In this document: positions 17,855 through 27,067 of the stretch, one piece after another
Position numbering within the stretch: the first letter of the stretch is position 1
How the letters are laid out: every line of letters begins with the position of its first letter
Translations under genes and position numbers: made by a program
Notes under the pieces: model-generated
Told to the model about the DNA's origin: nothing
Databases searched by the model: none
What the model saw: the letters and a program-made list of their open reading frames with translations, nothing else
From: CAILZL01 sp050248275
GTDB taxonomy: Bacteria > Pseudomonadota > Gammaproteobacteria > Steroidobacterales > Steroidobacteraceae
Reading direction: 5' to 3'
Length of the DNA: 64,000 nt
NCBI GenBank assembly: GCA_050248275.1
Contig: JBFWSR010000009.1
Span: forward strand, 1-64,000

Positions 17855-18529
17855 ATGCATAAATTTTCTCGTCTGCTGACTGCATTTGTCTTGAGCGTGC
17901 TGGCGTTATCGGCCTATGCCCAGGCTGCAACCGAGACCACCATCGACAATGGTTATGCGATGCTGGATCGGTTTTTTGCAAATCTGACTTCCCTGCAGGC
18001 CAGTTTCACGCAATCGGTACGCGACAGTCGCGAACGTCTGATCGAGAGCAGCGCCGGCACGCTGGCGATCAAGAAGCCAGGCAAGTTTCGCTGGGACTAC
18101 GCCCAGCCCAATGCCCAGATCATTGTGTCGGATGGCGCGCGCATCTGGCTGTATGACCCGGAACTGGAACAGGTCACCATCCGGCGCGCCGAGCTGTCGC
18201 TGAACGGCACGCCTGCGATGCTGTTATCCGGTCAGGGCAATCTGCGTGACAGCTTCGAGGTCGAACATGTCGAACAGCGTGACGGCATGATGGTGATCAA
18301 TCTCAGCCCCAGAAAAGCAGACACCGATTTCCGGTTGTTGCAACTGGCCTTGCGCAAGGACCAGTTGGTGGCGATGTCGTTGACCGACAAGCTGAGTCAG
18401 ACCACCTTGCTGCAATTCACGAAGTTCAAGCGCAATGCCGCACTGGCGGATTCGCAGTTCAGTTTTGTGCCACCCAAGGGCGTGGACGTGATCGATAACA
18501 GCGGTTCGAACGTACCGGGAACGAAGTAA
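17855..18529 (+). CDS. lolA: Outer-membrane lipoprotein carrier protein LolA
   Basis: A 224-residue periplasmic chaperone that ferries lipoproteins from LolCDE to LolB. The ATG at 17855 gives a classical signal peptide (MHKFSRLLTAFVLSVLALSA, cleavage after YAQA), and a GGGAATGG-like binding site precedes it; the upstream extension of the frame is not protein-like. The mature part shows the LolA core: FTQSV, GTLAIKKPGKFRWDY and IWLYDPELEQVTIRR. It overlaps the next gene by one base and follows ftsK as in E. coli. Confidence 0.95.
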   Translation: MHKFSRLLTAFVLSVLALSAYAQAATETTIDNGYAMLDRFFANLTSLQASFTQSVRDSRERLIESSAGTLAIKKPGKFRWDYAQPNAQIIVSDGARIWLYDPELEQVTIRRAELSLNGTPAMLLSGQGNLRDSFEVEHVEQRDGMMVINLSPRKADTDFRLLQLALRKDQLVAMSLTDKLSQTTLLQFTKFKRNAALADSQFSFVPPKGVDVIDNSGSNVPGTK

Positions 18530-18911
18530 TGTTGCAGGATCTGCGTTATGGCCGCATATGGCTGGTGTTGGGTTGGATTGCCGTGACGATTGCGTTGATT
18601 CTTAATCTGATGCCCGGTTACGAACTGCATGGCATCAACCTTAACGACAAGCTGGAGCATGTGATGGGATATGTTCTGCTGACTCTGTGGTTTTGCGGCA
18701 TCTATCCCCGTGCCCGATACTGGGCCATTGCATTGGCTTTTCTTGGCATGGGGGTGCTGGTGGAAATATTGCAAGGCGTGATGCATTGGGGGCGGACCGC
18801 AGACATACATGATGTATATGCCGACATGGTCGGCATCGGTGTGGGCCTGACGCTGGCGGCACTGGGGCTGTATCGCTGGCCCCGCTGGATTGAAGCTGTT
18901 TTCAGGCGCAA

Positions 18912-18915
<4 letters not shown>
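18529..18915 (+). CDS. VanZ-like family membrane protein
   Basis: A 128-residue integral membrane protein with about four hydrophobic segments (residues 10-28, 44-60, 65-85, 95-118). The VanZ-type elements are present: an N-terminal NLMPG, DKLEHVMGYVLL in the second helix, and GRTADIHDVYADMVGIGVG near the end, equivalent to the conserved DxxDVxxNxxG. VanZ itself gives low-level teicoplanin resistance, but most homologues have no known role. Start and stop overlap lolA (one base) and rarA (four bases), so it is embedded in the lolA-rarA transcript. This is an insertion relative to E. coli. Confidence 0.85.
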
Positions 18916-20204
<1,289 letters not shown>

Positions 20205-20211
20205 ATGAATT

Positions 20212-20242
20212 CCCGTCGTTCCCGCGCAGGCGGGAATCCAGT
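20212..20242. repeat. REP-like dispersed palindromic repeat, copy 1
   Basis: TTCCCGC (20219-20225) pairs with GCGGGAA (20230-20236) around a four-base loop, inside the frame GTCGTTCCCGC...GGGAATCCAGT. The same framework recurs at 22303-22331. This is the common proteobacterial dispersed repeat of the form GTCATTCCCGC-n-GCGGGAATCCAG. It lies in the short gap between rarA and serS, where it could also form an RNA hairpin. Confidence 0.7.
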
Positions 20243-20260
20243 CAACAACAAATCAATATC

Positions 20261-21541
20261 ATGCTCGACTCAAAACTACTGCGTACCGAACCCGAAAAAG
20301 TGGCCGCCAATCTGGCCCGCCGTGGCTTCCAACTGGATGTGGCCAGACTGCAGGCGCTGGAAGAACAGCGCAAGAAATGGCAGGTCCGCGTCGATGAACT
20401 GCGCAACGAACGCAACCTCAACGCCAAGTCGGTAGGCAAGGCCAAGGCTCAGGGTCAGGACATCGCGCCCCTGCTCAAGCAGGTGGAAGACCTGGGCAAC
20501 CAGCTCGCCGCGGCCGAAACGGCATTGAATGGCGTGCAGGCTGAACTCGATCAACTGGTGATGGGACTACCCAACCTGCTGCAGGACAGCGTGCCCGATG
20601 GTCGTGATGAAACTGCCAATGTTGAAGTGCGCCGCTGGGGTAATCCAAAAGAGTTCCCATACACACCGCTGGATCATGTGGCCATCGGTGAAGGTCTGGG
20701 CATGCTTGACTTTGCCAGTGCCGCGAAGATTTCCGGCACGCGCTTCGTAGTGCTGAACAACCAGTTGGCGCGTCTGCAGCGTGCACTCACGCAGTTCATG
20801 CTCGACCTGCACACCACCGAACATGGTTATCAGGAACTGTATGTGCCGTACCTGGTGAATGCGGCTTCGCTCATGGGTACGGGGCAGTTGCCCAAGTTCG
20901 CCGAGGATCTGTTCGCGCTGAAGGGCGAGCAGGAATTTTATCTGATCCCCACCGCCGAAGTGCCCGTGACCAACATGGTCCGCGATGAAATCATCGACGC
21001 CGCCCAGTTGCCGATTCGCTATGTGGCGCACACGCCATGCTTCCGTTCCGAAGCCGGCTCCGCCGGACGCGATACCCGCGGCATGATTCGCCAGCATCAA
21101 TTTGAGAAAGTGGAGATCGTGCAACTGGTGCGCCCGCAGGATTCACAAGCTGTACACGAACAGCTCACCTCACATGCCGAAGAGGTTCTCAAACGGCTTG
21201 AATTGCCTTATCGCGTCATGGCGCTGTGCTCTGGCGATATAGGCTTCGGTTCTTCAAAGACCTATGACCTGGAAGTGTGGCTTCCTGGCCAGCAGAAATA
21301 CCGTGAGATTTCGTCCTGTTCCAACTTTGAAGCGTTTCAGGCAAGACGCATGCAAGCCCGCTGGAGAAATCCGGAAACCGGCAAAACTGAGCCACTGCAT
21401 ACCTTGAATGGTTCCGGCGTCGCTGTTGGTCGTGCCTTGGTGGCGGTATTGGAAAACTATCAGCAGCCTGATGGCAGTGTGGTCATTCCTGTTGTACTGC
21501 GCCCGTATATGGGTGGCTTGGAGAAGATTCGGAAGGGATGA
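20261..21541 (+). CDS. serS: Seryl-tRNA synthetase
   Basis: A 426-residue class II synthetase. The N-terminal long coiled-coil arm (about residues 28-105) that clasps tRNA-Ser is visible as a heptad-like Lys/Glu/Ala-rich stretch. Motif 2 is FRSEAGSAGRDTRGMIRQHQF-like, and motif 3 is LNGSGVAVGRALVAVLENYQ. The serine-site segment GDIGFGSSKTYDLEVW is intact. Length is standard. It follows a REP-like hairpin and is likely read with rarA. Confidence 0.97.
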   Translation: MLDSKLLRTEPEKVAANLARRGFQLDVARLQALEEQRKKWQVRVDELRNERNLNAKSVGKAKAQGQDIAPLLKQVEDLGNQLAAAETALNGVQAELDQLVMGLPNLLQDSVPDGRDETANVEVRRWGNPKEFPYTPLDHVAIGEGLGMLDFASAAKISGTRFVVLNNQLARLQRALTQFMLDLHTTEHGYQELYVPYLVNAASLMGTGQLPKFAEDLFALKGEQEFYLIPTAEVPVTNMVRDEIIDAAQLPIRYVAHTPCFRSEAGSAGRDTRGMIRQHQFEKVEIVQLVRPQDSQAVHEQLTSHAEEVLKRLELPYRVMALCSGDIGFGSSKTYDLEVWLPGQQKYREISSCSNFEAFQARRMQARWRNPETGKTEPLHTLNGSGVAVGRALVAVLENYQQPDGSVVIPVVLRPYMGGLEKIRKG

Positions 21542-21632
21542 GCACATAAAGCGCGTGGCTCCTTGTAGGCTGCGTACCCGCACCCACTATGGTCTTGATG
21601 TTGGGTGCGGCACACAACTTACGTGAGATTCG

Positions 21633-22268
21633 TCACTTGTGCATCGCTGCCGCCACAATTGGCTTCGCCCATTCTGGCGTACTGGCCAATCGTTTCGGTC
21701 CCACCCATTTACCGTTGAGTGTATGCAGCACCAGTTTGGGTGTTGGGGTCTTGTCGGTGTGGGGATCGGCTTCAATGCTGTTGTCATAGAGTCGCAGTTC
21801 GGTAAGACGCGGCAACAGGCGGATCAGGTTCAAGCGGCTTTGGTCGAAACGTTTGCGGATGTCGAGTTCGGGGATGTCATGGCCGCCACGTTTGACGCGG
21901 GCGTGCACGCGCGCCAGGTGGTTTTCCACGCTGTCGAGACCCGCATACCAGATGCGTACTTCCATGCCTTGATTCAAGGCTTGCTCCAGCAGTCTGGTGA
22001 TGCTGTTGCCGCCGAGCGTGGTTTCGAAACTGAAATTCAATCGTTCCCTGATGGCGCGTTCCAGTAATCGGCTACCTTGATGCCACGCGGCGCTGTTGGC
22101 TTCGGTTTGCGTCAGTTTGGGATTGTGGGTGCGGATGCGGCGTGCGGCTTCGTCGGGGTTAAAGTAATCGCTGCCATATTGCCGGAAGGCAGCGCCGGCA
22201 ATGCTGCTTTTGCCTGCGCCATTGACGCCGGCCAGCACATGGATGCAGGGGTTGTGTTCTTGTGCCAT
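21633..22268 (-). CDS. Zeta-toxin-family kinase
   Basis: A 211-residue P-loop kinase with Walker A GVNGAGKS at residues 14-21 and DYFNPDEAAR just after, where zeta toxins place the substrate-binding Asp/Glu. SFETTLGGNS carries the conserved Glu-Thr-Thr, and RVKRGGHDIPE matches the RVxxGGHxVP motif of the family. Characterised zeta toxins phosphorylate UDP-GlcNAc and poison wall synthesis; that this one does so is inferred. The gene lies 136 bases downstream of a Phd-type antitoxin on the same strand, with a REP-like repeat between. Confidence 0.8.
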   Translation of the reverse strand: MAQEHNPCIHVLAGVNGAGKSSIAGAAFRQYGSDYFNPDEAARRIRTHNPKLTQTEANSAAWHQGSRLLERAIRERLNFSFETTLGGNSITRLLEQALNQGMEVRIWYAGLDSVENHLARVHARVKRGGHDIPELDIRKRFDQSRLNLIRLLPRLTELRLYDNSIEADPHTDKTPTPKLVLHTLNGKWVGPKRLASTPEWAKPIVAAAMHK

Positions 22269-22302
22269 GACCGCTTCGGTGAAATTGGCTCGGGCTGTTT
22301 TT

Positions 22303-22331
22303 TGTCATTCCCGTGAAAAGCGGGATCCAGT
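22303..22331. repeat. REP-like dispersed palindromic repeat, copy 2
   Basis: GTCATTCCCG (22304-22313) and CGGGATCCAGT (22321-22331) form a short hairpin with loop TGAAAAG. It shares the outer frame of copy 1 at 20212-20242. It sits between the antitoxin and toxin genes, so it is part of their presumed mRNA and could change the relative amounts of the two proteins. Confidence 0.65.
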
Positions 22332-22404
22332 TAAAGAGGGTCTTGCTGAAAGCCCGTTGTGAGCAGGAAGTCCATGCAGGATGGGGCATGACCTCTCATC
22401 AGTA

Positions 22405-22755
22405 TCAGCTTTGTTTGCGCGTGGCGCGCGCTGCGGCTTTACCCAATGCAGATGGCGCAGCATTGAAAGCGTTCTTTGCGCCGCGCTTTGATTTGCCGGT
22501 TTGCATCTGCGCCAGCATGGCGTCGAATTCCTGCGTCAGGTCGTCGAGCTGGTGGCTGCCGGCAGCGAGCAGGGCCTGATATTCATCCATGGATAACAGC
22601 ACGGCTTCCGGCTCGTTGCGACGGGTGATGGCGACTGCGCCCTTGCGTGAGGCAGCCTGCATGAGTTTGCCGAAACTGTTCTTGGCATCCGTAGCGGCAT
22701 AGCTGGGCATTTCCACCACATTGCCGCTGCGGTTACGAAAGGTGAGGATGTTCAT
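22405..22755 (-). CDS. Phd/YefM-type antitoxin
   Basis: A 116-residue protein. The N-terminal Phd fold is evident: YAATDAKNSFGKLMQAAS, then GAVAITRRNEPEAVLLSMDEYQALL (about residues 20-64). The C-terminal half (residues 70-116) is charged and Ala/Lys-rich, the expected toxin-neutralising tail. It probably neutralises the zeta-family kinase downstream and represses its own promoter. The canonical antitoxin of zeta is epsilon, so a Phd-zeta pairing is the less familiar combination. Start is ATG 22755, with GAGG-type purines close upstream. Tandem palindromes lie 80-110 bases upstream. Confidence 0.8.
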   Translation of the reverse strand: MNILTFRNRSGNVVEMPSYAATDAKNSFGKLMQAASRKGAVAITRRNEPEAVLLSMDEYQALLAAGSHQLDDLTQEFDAMLAQMQTGKSKRGAKNAFNAAPSALGKAAARATRKQS

Positions 22756-22834
22756 GAGTGTCCTGCCGCGTAATGGAAAGCCAATGCATGGTGCTTTGAG
22801 TCGGGATGCCGTCCTTCATCGCGTTAAAATTTTA

Positions 22835-22865
22835 AGCTATTTTAGCTGAATTAGCTATTTTAGCC
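22835..22865. promoter_or_regulatory. Tandem palindromic operator of the Phd/zeta module
   Basis: Two near-identical palindromes are present: AGCTATTTTAGCT (22835-22847, arms AGCTA/TAGCT) and AGCTATTTTAGC (22853-22864), with centres 18 bp apart. On the minus strand each contains TAAAAT, a good -10 core. The spacing suggests two dimers bound on nearly the same helical face. Phd antitoxins autoregulate through such paired sites. Binding by this antitoxin is inferred. Confidence 0.55.
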
Positions 22866-22910
22866 TGCATAGACAGTTCGCATGAACCGGGCAGGATTTA
22901 CACGGTGAAG

Positions 22911-23354
22911 TCAGTTGTCCGTGCTGCGCCGGCCGCGACTATGACGACGCTCGACATTGTGATTGTTTGCCAGAAGATGGACATGAACGCCTGATTCTTC
23001 GGCCCGCCGGGGACCTGCCCTGCGGTCGGAAAAATGCTTGTAGTGACAGGCGCAGCTCACTTCCGTGCAGCCCGGCAAGGGAAGTTTGGGGGCCTGATCG
23101 CACAGAAAACGCTTGTTCTTAATCTGTTTGCTGGCGGAACAGCCATGCGATCCCGACACTACTTCGACAGCGCGCCATGGATTGCGGATAACAATGTTTT
23201 CGCGCTCGTAAAGCGTATCCAGATATTCTTCGGCAGTTTTGCCGCGAATCCGGTTAATTGAATGCGCCACAAACTTGATCAAGGAGGTCACGGTGTTCTT
23301 TGAACCGTGAGTCTTGAGGGGTTGCTTGTACGGTGTTTTGCGTGAAGAGGGCAT
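22911..23354 (-). CDS. Conserved hypothetical protein with NPWRAVEVVSG and Cys-rich DRRAGPRRAEE region
   Basis: A 147-residue soluble protein from ATG 23354, with GAGG nine bases upstream. The core reads NPWRAVEVVSGSHGCSAS, then KRFLCDQAPKLPLPGCT, then CACHYKHFSDRRAGPRRAEE. I recall this arrangement from unnamed proteobacterial proteins of about 100-150 residues. Five cysteines with a CxC and nearby histidines suggest a metal site or redox role, but this is not shown. The C-terminal tail (RGRRSTDN) is basic. It is divergent from the SAM riboswitch and metX. Confidence 0.65.
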   Translation of the reverse strand: MPSSRKTPYKQPLKTHGSKNTVTSLIKFVAHSINRIRGKTAEEYLDTLYERENIVIRNPWRAVEVVSGSHGCSASKQIKNKRFLCDQAPKLPLPGCTEVSCACHYKHFSDRRAGPRRAEESGVHVHLLANNHNVERRHSRGRRSTDN

Positions 23355-23568
23355 TACAGTAATCCTCAAGCTTGTCCCTAAATAGTTCAATTCCAGCCGG
23401 CCAATCCATAACAAGTTGCCGCATTCGTGGGGGTGGGCATTATGGCCCGACAAAGCTGGCTTATGGAGTGCGAATTTGCCGAATTTCAGGCCACAAGCCA
23501 AGCAATATCTTGGGATGAATCCTGATGACCAGTATTACCCATTTGCTGGCGGCATATGGTCAATTTTC

Positions 23569-23605
23569 TTGACGCGCCCGTGGGGTGATTCGTAGACTCC
23601 CTGCC
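23569..23605 (+). promoter_or_regulatory. Candidate promoter of the metX-metB leader
   Basis: TTGACG (23569-23574) and TAGACT (23593-23598) are separated by 18 bases. Predicted transcription starts near 23605, immediately before the P1 stem of the SAM aptamer at 23607, which is the expected arrangement for a riboswitch leader. Confidence 0.55.
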
Positions 23606-23606
23606 A

Positions 23607-23736
23607 CTCATCGAGACCGGCGGAGGGAAAGGCCCTTTGATGCCGGGGCAACCGACGTAGCGCCCGTAAAGCGCTGCGGAAAGGTGCCAACTCCTGCGGC
23701 AATGTTCCTGAAAAAAGGCAGTTGCCGGCAGATGAG
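23607..23736 (+). ncRNA. SAM-I (S-box) riboswitch aptamer
   Basis: The S-box pattern is complete. P1 is CTCATC (23607-23612) with GATGAG (23731-23736). P2 is CCGGC (23617-23621) with GCCGG (23642-23646), enclosing GGAGGGA and GGCCC, followed by GGCAACC. P3 is GTAGCGC/GCGCTGC, then the hallmark GGTGCCAACTCC. P4 is CTGC-GGCAA paired with TTGCC-GGCAG. It binds S-adenosylmethionine and should repress metX-metB when SAM is plentiful. No T-tract terminator follows. Instead the leader contains GGAG-rich hairpins (GCGGG 23799-23803 with CCCGC 23834-23838), so translational control is more likely. SAM-I is uncommon in gammaproteobacteria. Confidence 0.92.
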
Positions 23737-23877
23737 GCGCTATGCAACTGGGTTGAGGCCGGCCTGACCGGGTATCCAACGTCAACATGGCGACCTTTGC
23801 GGGTTCTCCGCAGGAGCTCCGATGGGAGATATTCCCGCCTGACCATGTCGGGCATTGATCGGAGCTGGATAGTTTCA

Positions 23878-24885
23878 ATGTTGCTTTCTGTGTTGACTCA
23901 GGATAATCGTCTCGAACAGGGTGAGTTCAAGCTGACTGCACCCCTGCCGCTGCATTTTGGCGGCGCACTCAGCGATGTGCAGATCGCCTGGCGCCTGGAA
24001 GGCGCGAGCAATGCGCCTGTGGTTCTGGTGTTGGGTGGCATTTCCGCCGGGCGTCAGGTCGTGGCCAATAACGAAATCGCAGCGGCACAGGGCTGGTGGA
24101 AAGAGGTGATGGGTCCGGAGCGGGCGCTGGATACCCGGCAGTATCGAGTGCTGGGCATCGACTTTCTCGGCGGCAGCGGCTTGAGTACCGGTCCCTCACC
24201 CGGCCAGCGGGATTTTCCCAGCATCAGCGCCTATGACCAGGTGGAAGTGCTGCGGCAATTGCTGGCGCATTTGCAGATCGCCAGCCTGCACGCGGTGATT
24301 GGCGCCTCTTATGGCGGCATGGTGGCGCTGGCCATGGGCGAGCGTGCGCCGCAACTGGCGCAGCGGTTGGTGGTGATCAGCGCCGCACATCGCACGCACC
24401 CCATGGCTACCGCCTGGCGCAGCGTGCAGCGTGCCATGGTGCGTTATGCGGCTGCGCATGGTGAAGGCAGCCAAGGGCTGCGCCTGGCGCGCGCGCTGGC
24501 GATGGCGACATATCGTTCGCCGGCCGAATTTGTACAGCGTTTCTCCGGCAAGCCAGAGCGCACCGCGGAGGGCTTCCGCTTTCCGGTGGAACAATATCTG
24601 TTCTCACGTGGCGATGCCTATGCCGCCACTTATGTGCCCGAATCATTCGTGTGTCTGTCCGAATCCATCGACCTGCATCGGGTGGCGCCCGCGGCGATTC
24701 GGGTGCCGACCACTCTGGTGGCGATTCGCGAAGATCAACTGGTGCCGTTGAGTGACATGCAGGAATTGCAGAAACAGTTGTCCGGACCGAGCGAGTTGAT
24801 CGAGCTGTCTTCTCTCTACGGACATGACGCCTTCCTGAAAGAAACCGAGGCATTGCGAGCCGTCTTCGCCAAGGCATTATCGTGA
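23878..24885 (+). CDS. metX: Homoserine O-acyltransferase, MetX type
   Basis: An alpha/beta-hydrolase-fold enzyme of 335 residues from ATG 23878 (ATG 23845 would add 11). The catalytic triad is Ser144 in GASYGG, Asp286 in REDQLVP and His316 in YGHDAF. GRQVV and the GGSGLSTGPSPGQRDFPSISAYDQV region match the substrate loop of MetX. It acylates L-homoserine with acetyl-CoA or succinyl-CoA; some MetX enzymes in this part of the bacterial tree are succinyltransferases, so the acyl donor is not assigned. It lies behind a SAM-I riboswitch and ahead of metB, which fixes it in methionine synthesis. Confidence 0.9.
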   Translation: MLLSVLTQDNRLEQGEFKLTAPLPLHFGGALSDVQIAWRLEGASNAPVVLVLGGISAGRQVVANNEIAAAQGWWKEVMGPERALDTRQYRVLGIDFLGGSGLSTGPSPGQRDFPSISAYDQVEVLRQLLAHLQIASLHAVIGASYGGMVALAMGERAPQLAQRLVVISAAHRTHPMATAWRSVQRAMVRYAAAHGEGSQGLRLARALAMATYRSPAEFVQRFSGKPERTAEGFRFPVEQYLFSRGDAYAATYVPESFVCLSESIDLHRVAPAAIRVPTTLVAIREDQLVPLSDMQELQKQLSGPSELIELSSLYGHDAFLKETEALRAVFAKALS

Positions 24886-24931
24886 TCGAGCGACGTGACT
24901 GCATGCAGCTTGATCGCAACGAGAACCAGAC

Positions 24932-26110
24932 ATGACACACAAATTACCCGCCGATACCCAGGCATCGACCCGCGCCGTGCGTACGGCGCTCGATACCGAT
25001 ACCCAGCATGGTGCGGTGGTGCCGCCGATCCACTTGAGTTCCACCTATACCTTTGCGGCGTTCGGCGAACGGCGTACCTACGATTACTCACGCTCGGCCA
25101 ATCCCACGCGCGATGCGCTGGCTGAAGCGCTGGCGTCGCTGGAAGAAGGCGCCGGCGCCGTTGTGACCTCATCCGGCATGGCGGCGGTGAATCTGGTTTG
25201 TCAGTTGCTCAAACCCGATGATGTATTGATCGCACCGCATGATTGCTATGGCGGCAGTTATCGCTTGTTCGATTCGTTGCATCAGCGCGGCGTTCTGCAA
25301 ACCGTCTTTGTCGATTTCCGCGATGAACAGGCGGTGGCGGCCGCCATGCAGCGCAAGCCCAGGCTTGTGTGGGTGGAAACGCCCAGCAATCCGCTGCTGC
25401 GCATCACCGACATCCGGCGCGTCGCTGTACAGGCGCAGGCTGCCGGCACCCTGCTCGCCGTGGATAATACTTTCATGTCGCCGGTATGGCAGCAGCCCAT
25501 CAAGCTGGGTGCGGACCTGGCGGTGCATTCCACCACCAAGTATCTCAATGGCCATAGCGATGTGGTGGGCGGCGCGGTGATTGCAGCCACAAAAGAGCTG
25601 CACGAACAACTGGTGTGGTGGGCCAATTGCACCGGCGTGACCGGTTCACCTTTCGACAGTTATCTGACCCTGCGCGGTGTGCGCAGCCTGTTTGCGCGCA
25701 TGGCCGTGCATGGAGAGAACGCGTCACTGATAGCCGAATTGCTGACGCGCCATCCCGCAGTGAAAACTGTGCATTACCCGGGCTTGAATGCTCACCCGCA
25801 ACATGAGCTGGCCAGACAGCAGCAGACCGCGTTTGGCGCCATGGTCAGTTTTGAACTCAAGGGCGGCGTACCGCAGGTGCGCGCCTTTATTGAAGGGTTG
25901 CAGCTGTTCTCGCTGGCTGAATCGCTGGGTGGTGTGGAAAGCCTGATTGCGCATCCTGCCACCATGACGCACTCGGCAATGAGCGTCGAAGCGCGTGCAG
26001 CAGCAGGGATTACAGATGGTTTGCTGCGCTTGTCGGTGGGGATCGAGGCCCATGCCGACCTGGTGCGTGATTTGACCGCCGCCCTGCAGCGTGCGGCTGC
26101 TGTTCAGTAA
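24932..26110 (+). CDS. metB: Cystathionine gamma-synthase or related Cys/Met PLP enzyme
   Basis: 392 residues, typical of the Cys/Met metabolism PLP family. The PLP lysine lies in AVHSTTKYLNGHSDV. YDYSRSANPTRDALA, SSGMAAVNLV and VDNTFMSPV are present, as is SLAESLGGVESLIAHPATMTH near the C-terminus. It condenses activated homoserine with cysteine to give cystathionine; an O-acylhomoserine sulfhydrylase (MetZ) or gamma-lyase activity cannot be excluded from sequence alone. It is 46 bases after metX and under the same riboswitch. Confidence 0.88.
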   Translation: MTHKLPADTQASTRAVRTALDTDTQHGAVVPPIHLSSTYTFAAFGERRTYDYSRSANPTRDALAEALASLEEGAGAVVTSSGMAAVNLVCQLLKPDDVLIAPHDCYGGSYRLFDSLHQRGVLQTVFVDFRDEQAVAAAMQRKPRLVWVETPSNPLLRITDIRRVAVQAQAAGTLLAVDNTFMSPVWQQPIKLGADLAVHSTTKYLNGHSDVVGGAVIAATKELHEQLVWWANCTGVTGSPFDSYLTLRGVRSLFARMAVHGENASLIAELLTRHPAVKTVHYPGLNAHPQHELARQQQTAFGAMVSFELKGGVPQVRAFIEGLQLFSLAESLGGVESLIAHPATMTHSAMSVEARAAAGITDGLLRLSVGIEAHADLVRDLTAALQRAAAVQ

Positions 26111-26128
26111 CCTCGTTATTGTCGTGCC

Positions 26129-26153
26129 AAAAAAGCCCCGCATCGCGGGGCTT
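26129..26153 (-). terminator. Intrinsic terminator of the aldolase gene
   Basis: AAGCCCCGC (26133-26141) pairs with GCGGGGCTT (26145-26153) around a three-base loop. Read on the minus strand the stem is followed by a run of T (A-run 26129-26134 on the plus strand). It lies 21 bases after the aldolase stop. It may also slow transcription from metB on the other strand. Confidence 0.88.
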
Positions 26154-26173
26154 CGTAGAACTACCTTAAATAT

Positions 26174-27067
26174 TCAGGTTTTCGATGCCTGATAGATGCT
26201 TTCAATCGCGGCATCCAGCATCGTGTTGAATTCCGCTTCGCTCTGTTGTGCTGTCAGTCCCTCGGACAACGCACGCGAGAAACTGGCCACCATGCCATTA
26301 TTGCGTGCGAGCTTGGCATTGGCGTCGGTGCGTGAATAGCCACCCGACAATGCCACTACCTTGAGTACATTTGGATGCGCGATGCATTCACGGTAGAAGT
26401 TGTCCTGCTCGGGGAGCGTAAGCTTGAGCATCACAATCTGCTCAGGCTTCAGCTTGTTCAACTCGTTCAGGATGGCGGTCTTGAGCAGCTTTTCGGCTTC
26501 AGCCTTCTGCGGGCACTTGATGTCGACTTCGGGTTCGATAATGGGCACCAGACCAGCCGCAGCGATCTGTTTGCCGATTTCAAACTGTTGCTTGACGACG
26601 GCGGCAATGCCGGCTGCATTGGCTTGCTTGATCACCGAACGCATCTTGGTGCCGAAGATGTGCTTCGAGACGGCCTTCTTCAGCAGCGCATCCAGTTGCG
26701 GCATGGGTTTCATCAATTGCACGCCGTCTTTCTCATCTTCCAGGCCTTTGTCGACCTTGAGAAAAGGCACCACATTCTTTTCTTCCCACAGGTAATCGGC
26801 GGTGGGCTTGCCCTTGATCTCGCGATCCATGGTGTTTTCGAACAGGATGGCGCCGATCAGGCGCTTGCCGGTAAAAGCCGGGCTGGTGATGATACGGGTG
26901 CGCATCTCATGAACGATCCGGTACATCCCTTCTTCGTCAGACCAGGCATCGGGCTTGATGCCATACAGACCCAGCGCCTTGGGGGTGCTGCCACCGCTCT
27001 GGTCGAGCGCAGCGATGAATCCGGATTCGGTCTTGATCTTGAGTTTCTGGTCTTCGAATCTGCTCAC
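26174..27067 (-). CDS. Class I fructose-bisphosphate aldolase
   Basis: 297 residues from GTG 27067, preceded by AGGA at eight-base spacing; an ATG at 27088 without a binding site is the alternative. It cleaves fructose-1,6-bisphosphate to DHAP and glyceraldehyde-3-phosphate through a lysine Schiff base. The sequence follows the vertebrate-like class I fold: FIAALDQSGGSTPKAL at the N-terminus, then GAILFENTMDREI and FLKVDKGL with the lysine, then PIIEPEVDI and VMLKLTLPE. It is a monocistronic unit ended by an intrinsic terminator. It lies between the met and his units without functional linkage. Confidence 0.93.
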   Translation of the reverse strand: MSRFEDQKLKIKTESGFIAALDQSGGSTPKALGLYGIKPDAWSDEEGMYRIVHEMRTRIITSPAFTGKRLIGAILFENTMDREIKGKPTADYLWEEKNVVPFLKVDKGLEDEKDGVQLMKPMPQLDALLKKAVSKHIFGTKMRSVIKQANAAGIAAVVKQQFEIGKQIAAAGLVPIIEPEVDIKCPQKAEAEKLLKTAILNELNKLKPEQIVMLKLTLPEQDNFYRECIAHPNVLKVVALSGGYSRTDANAKLARNNGMVASFSRALSEGLTAQQSEAEFNTMLDAAIESIYQASKT

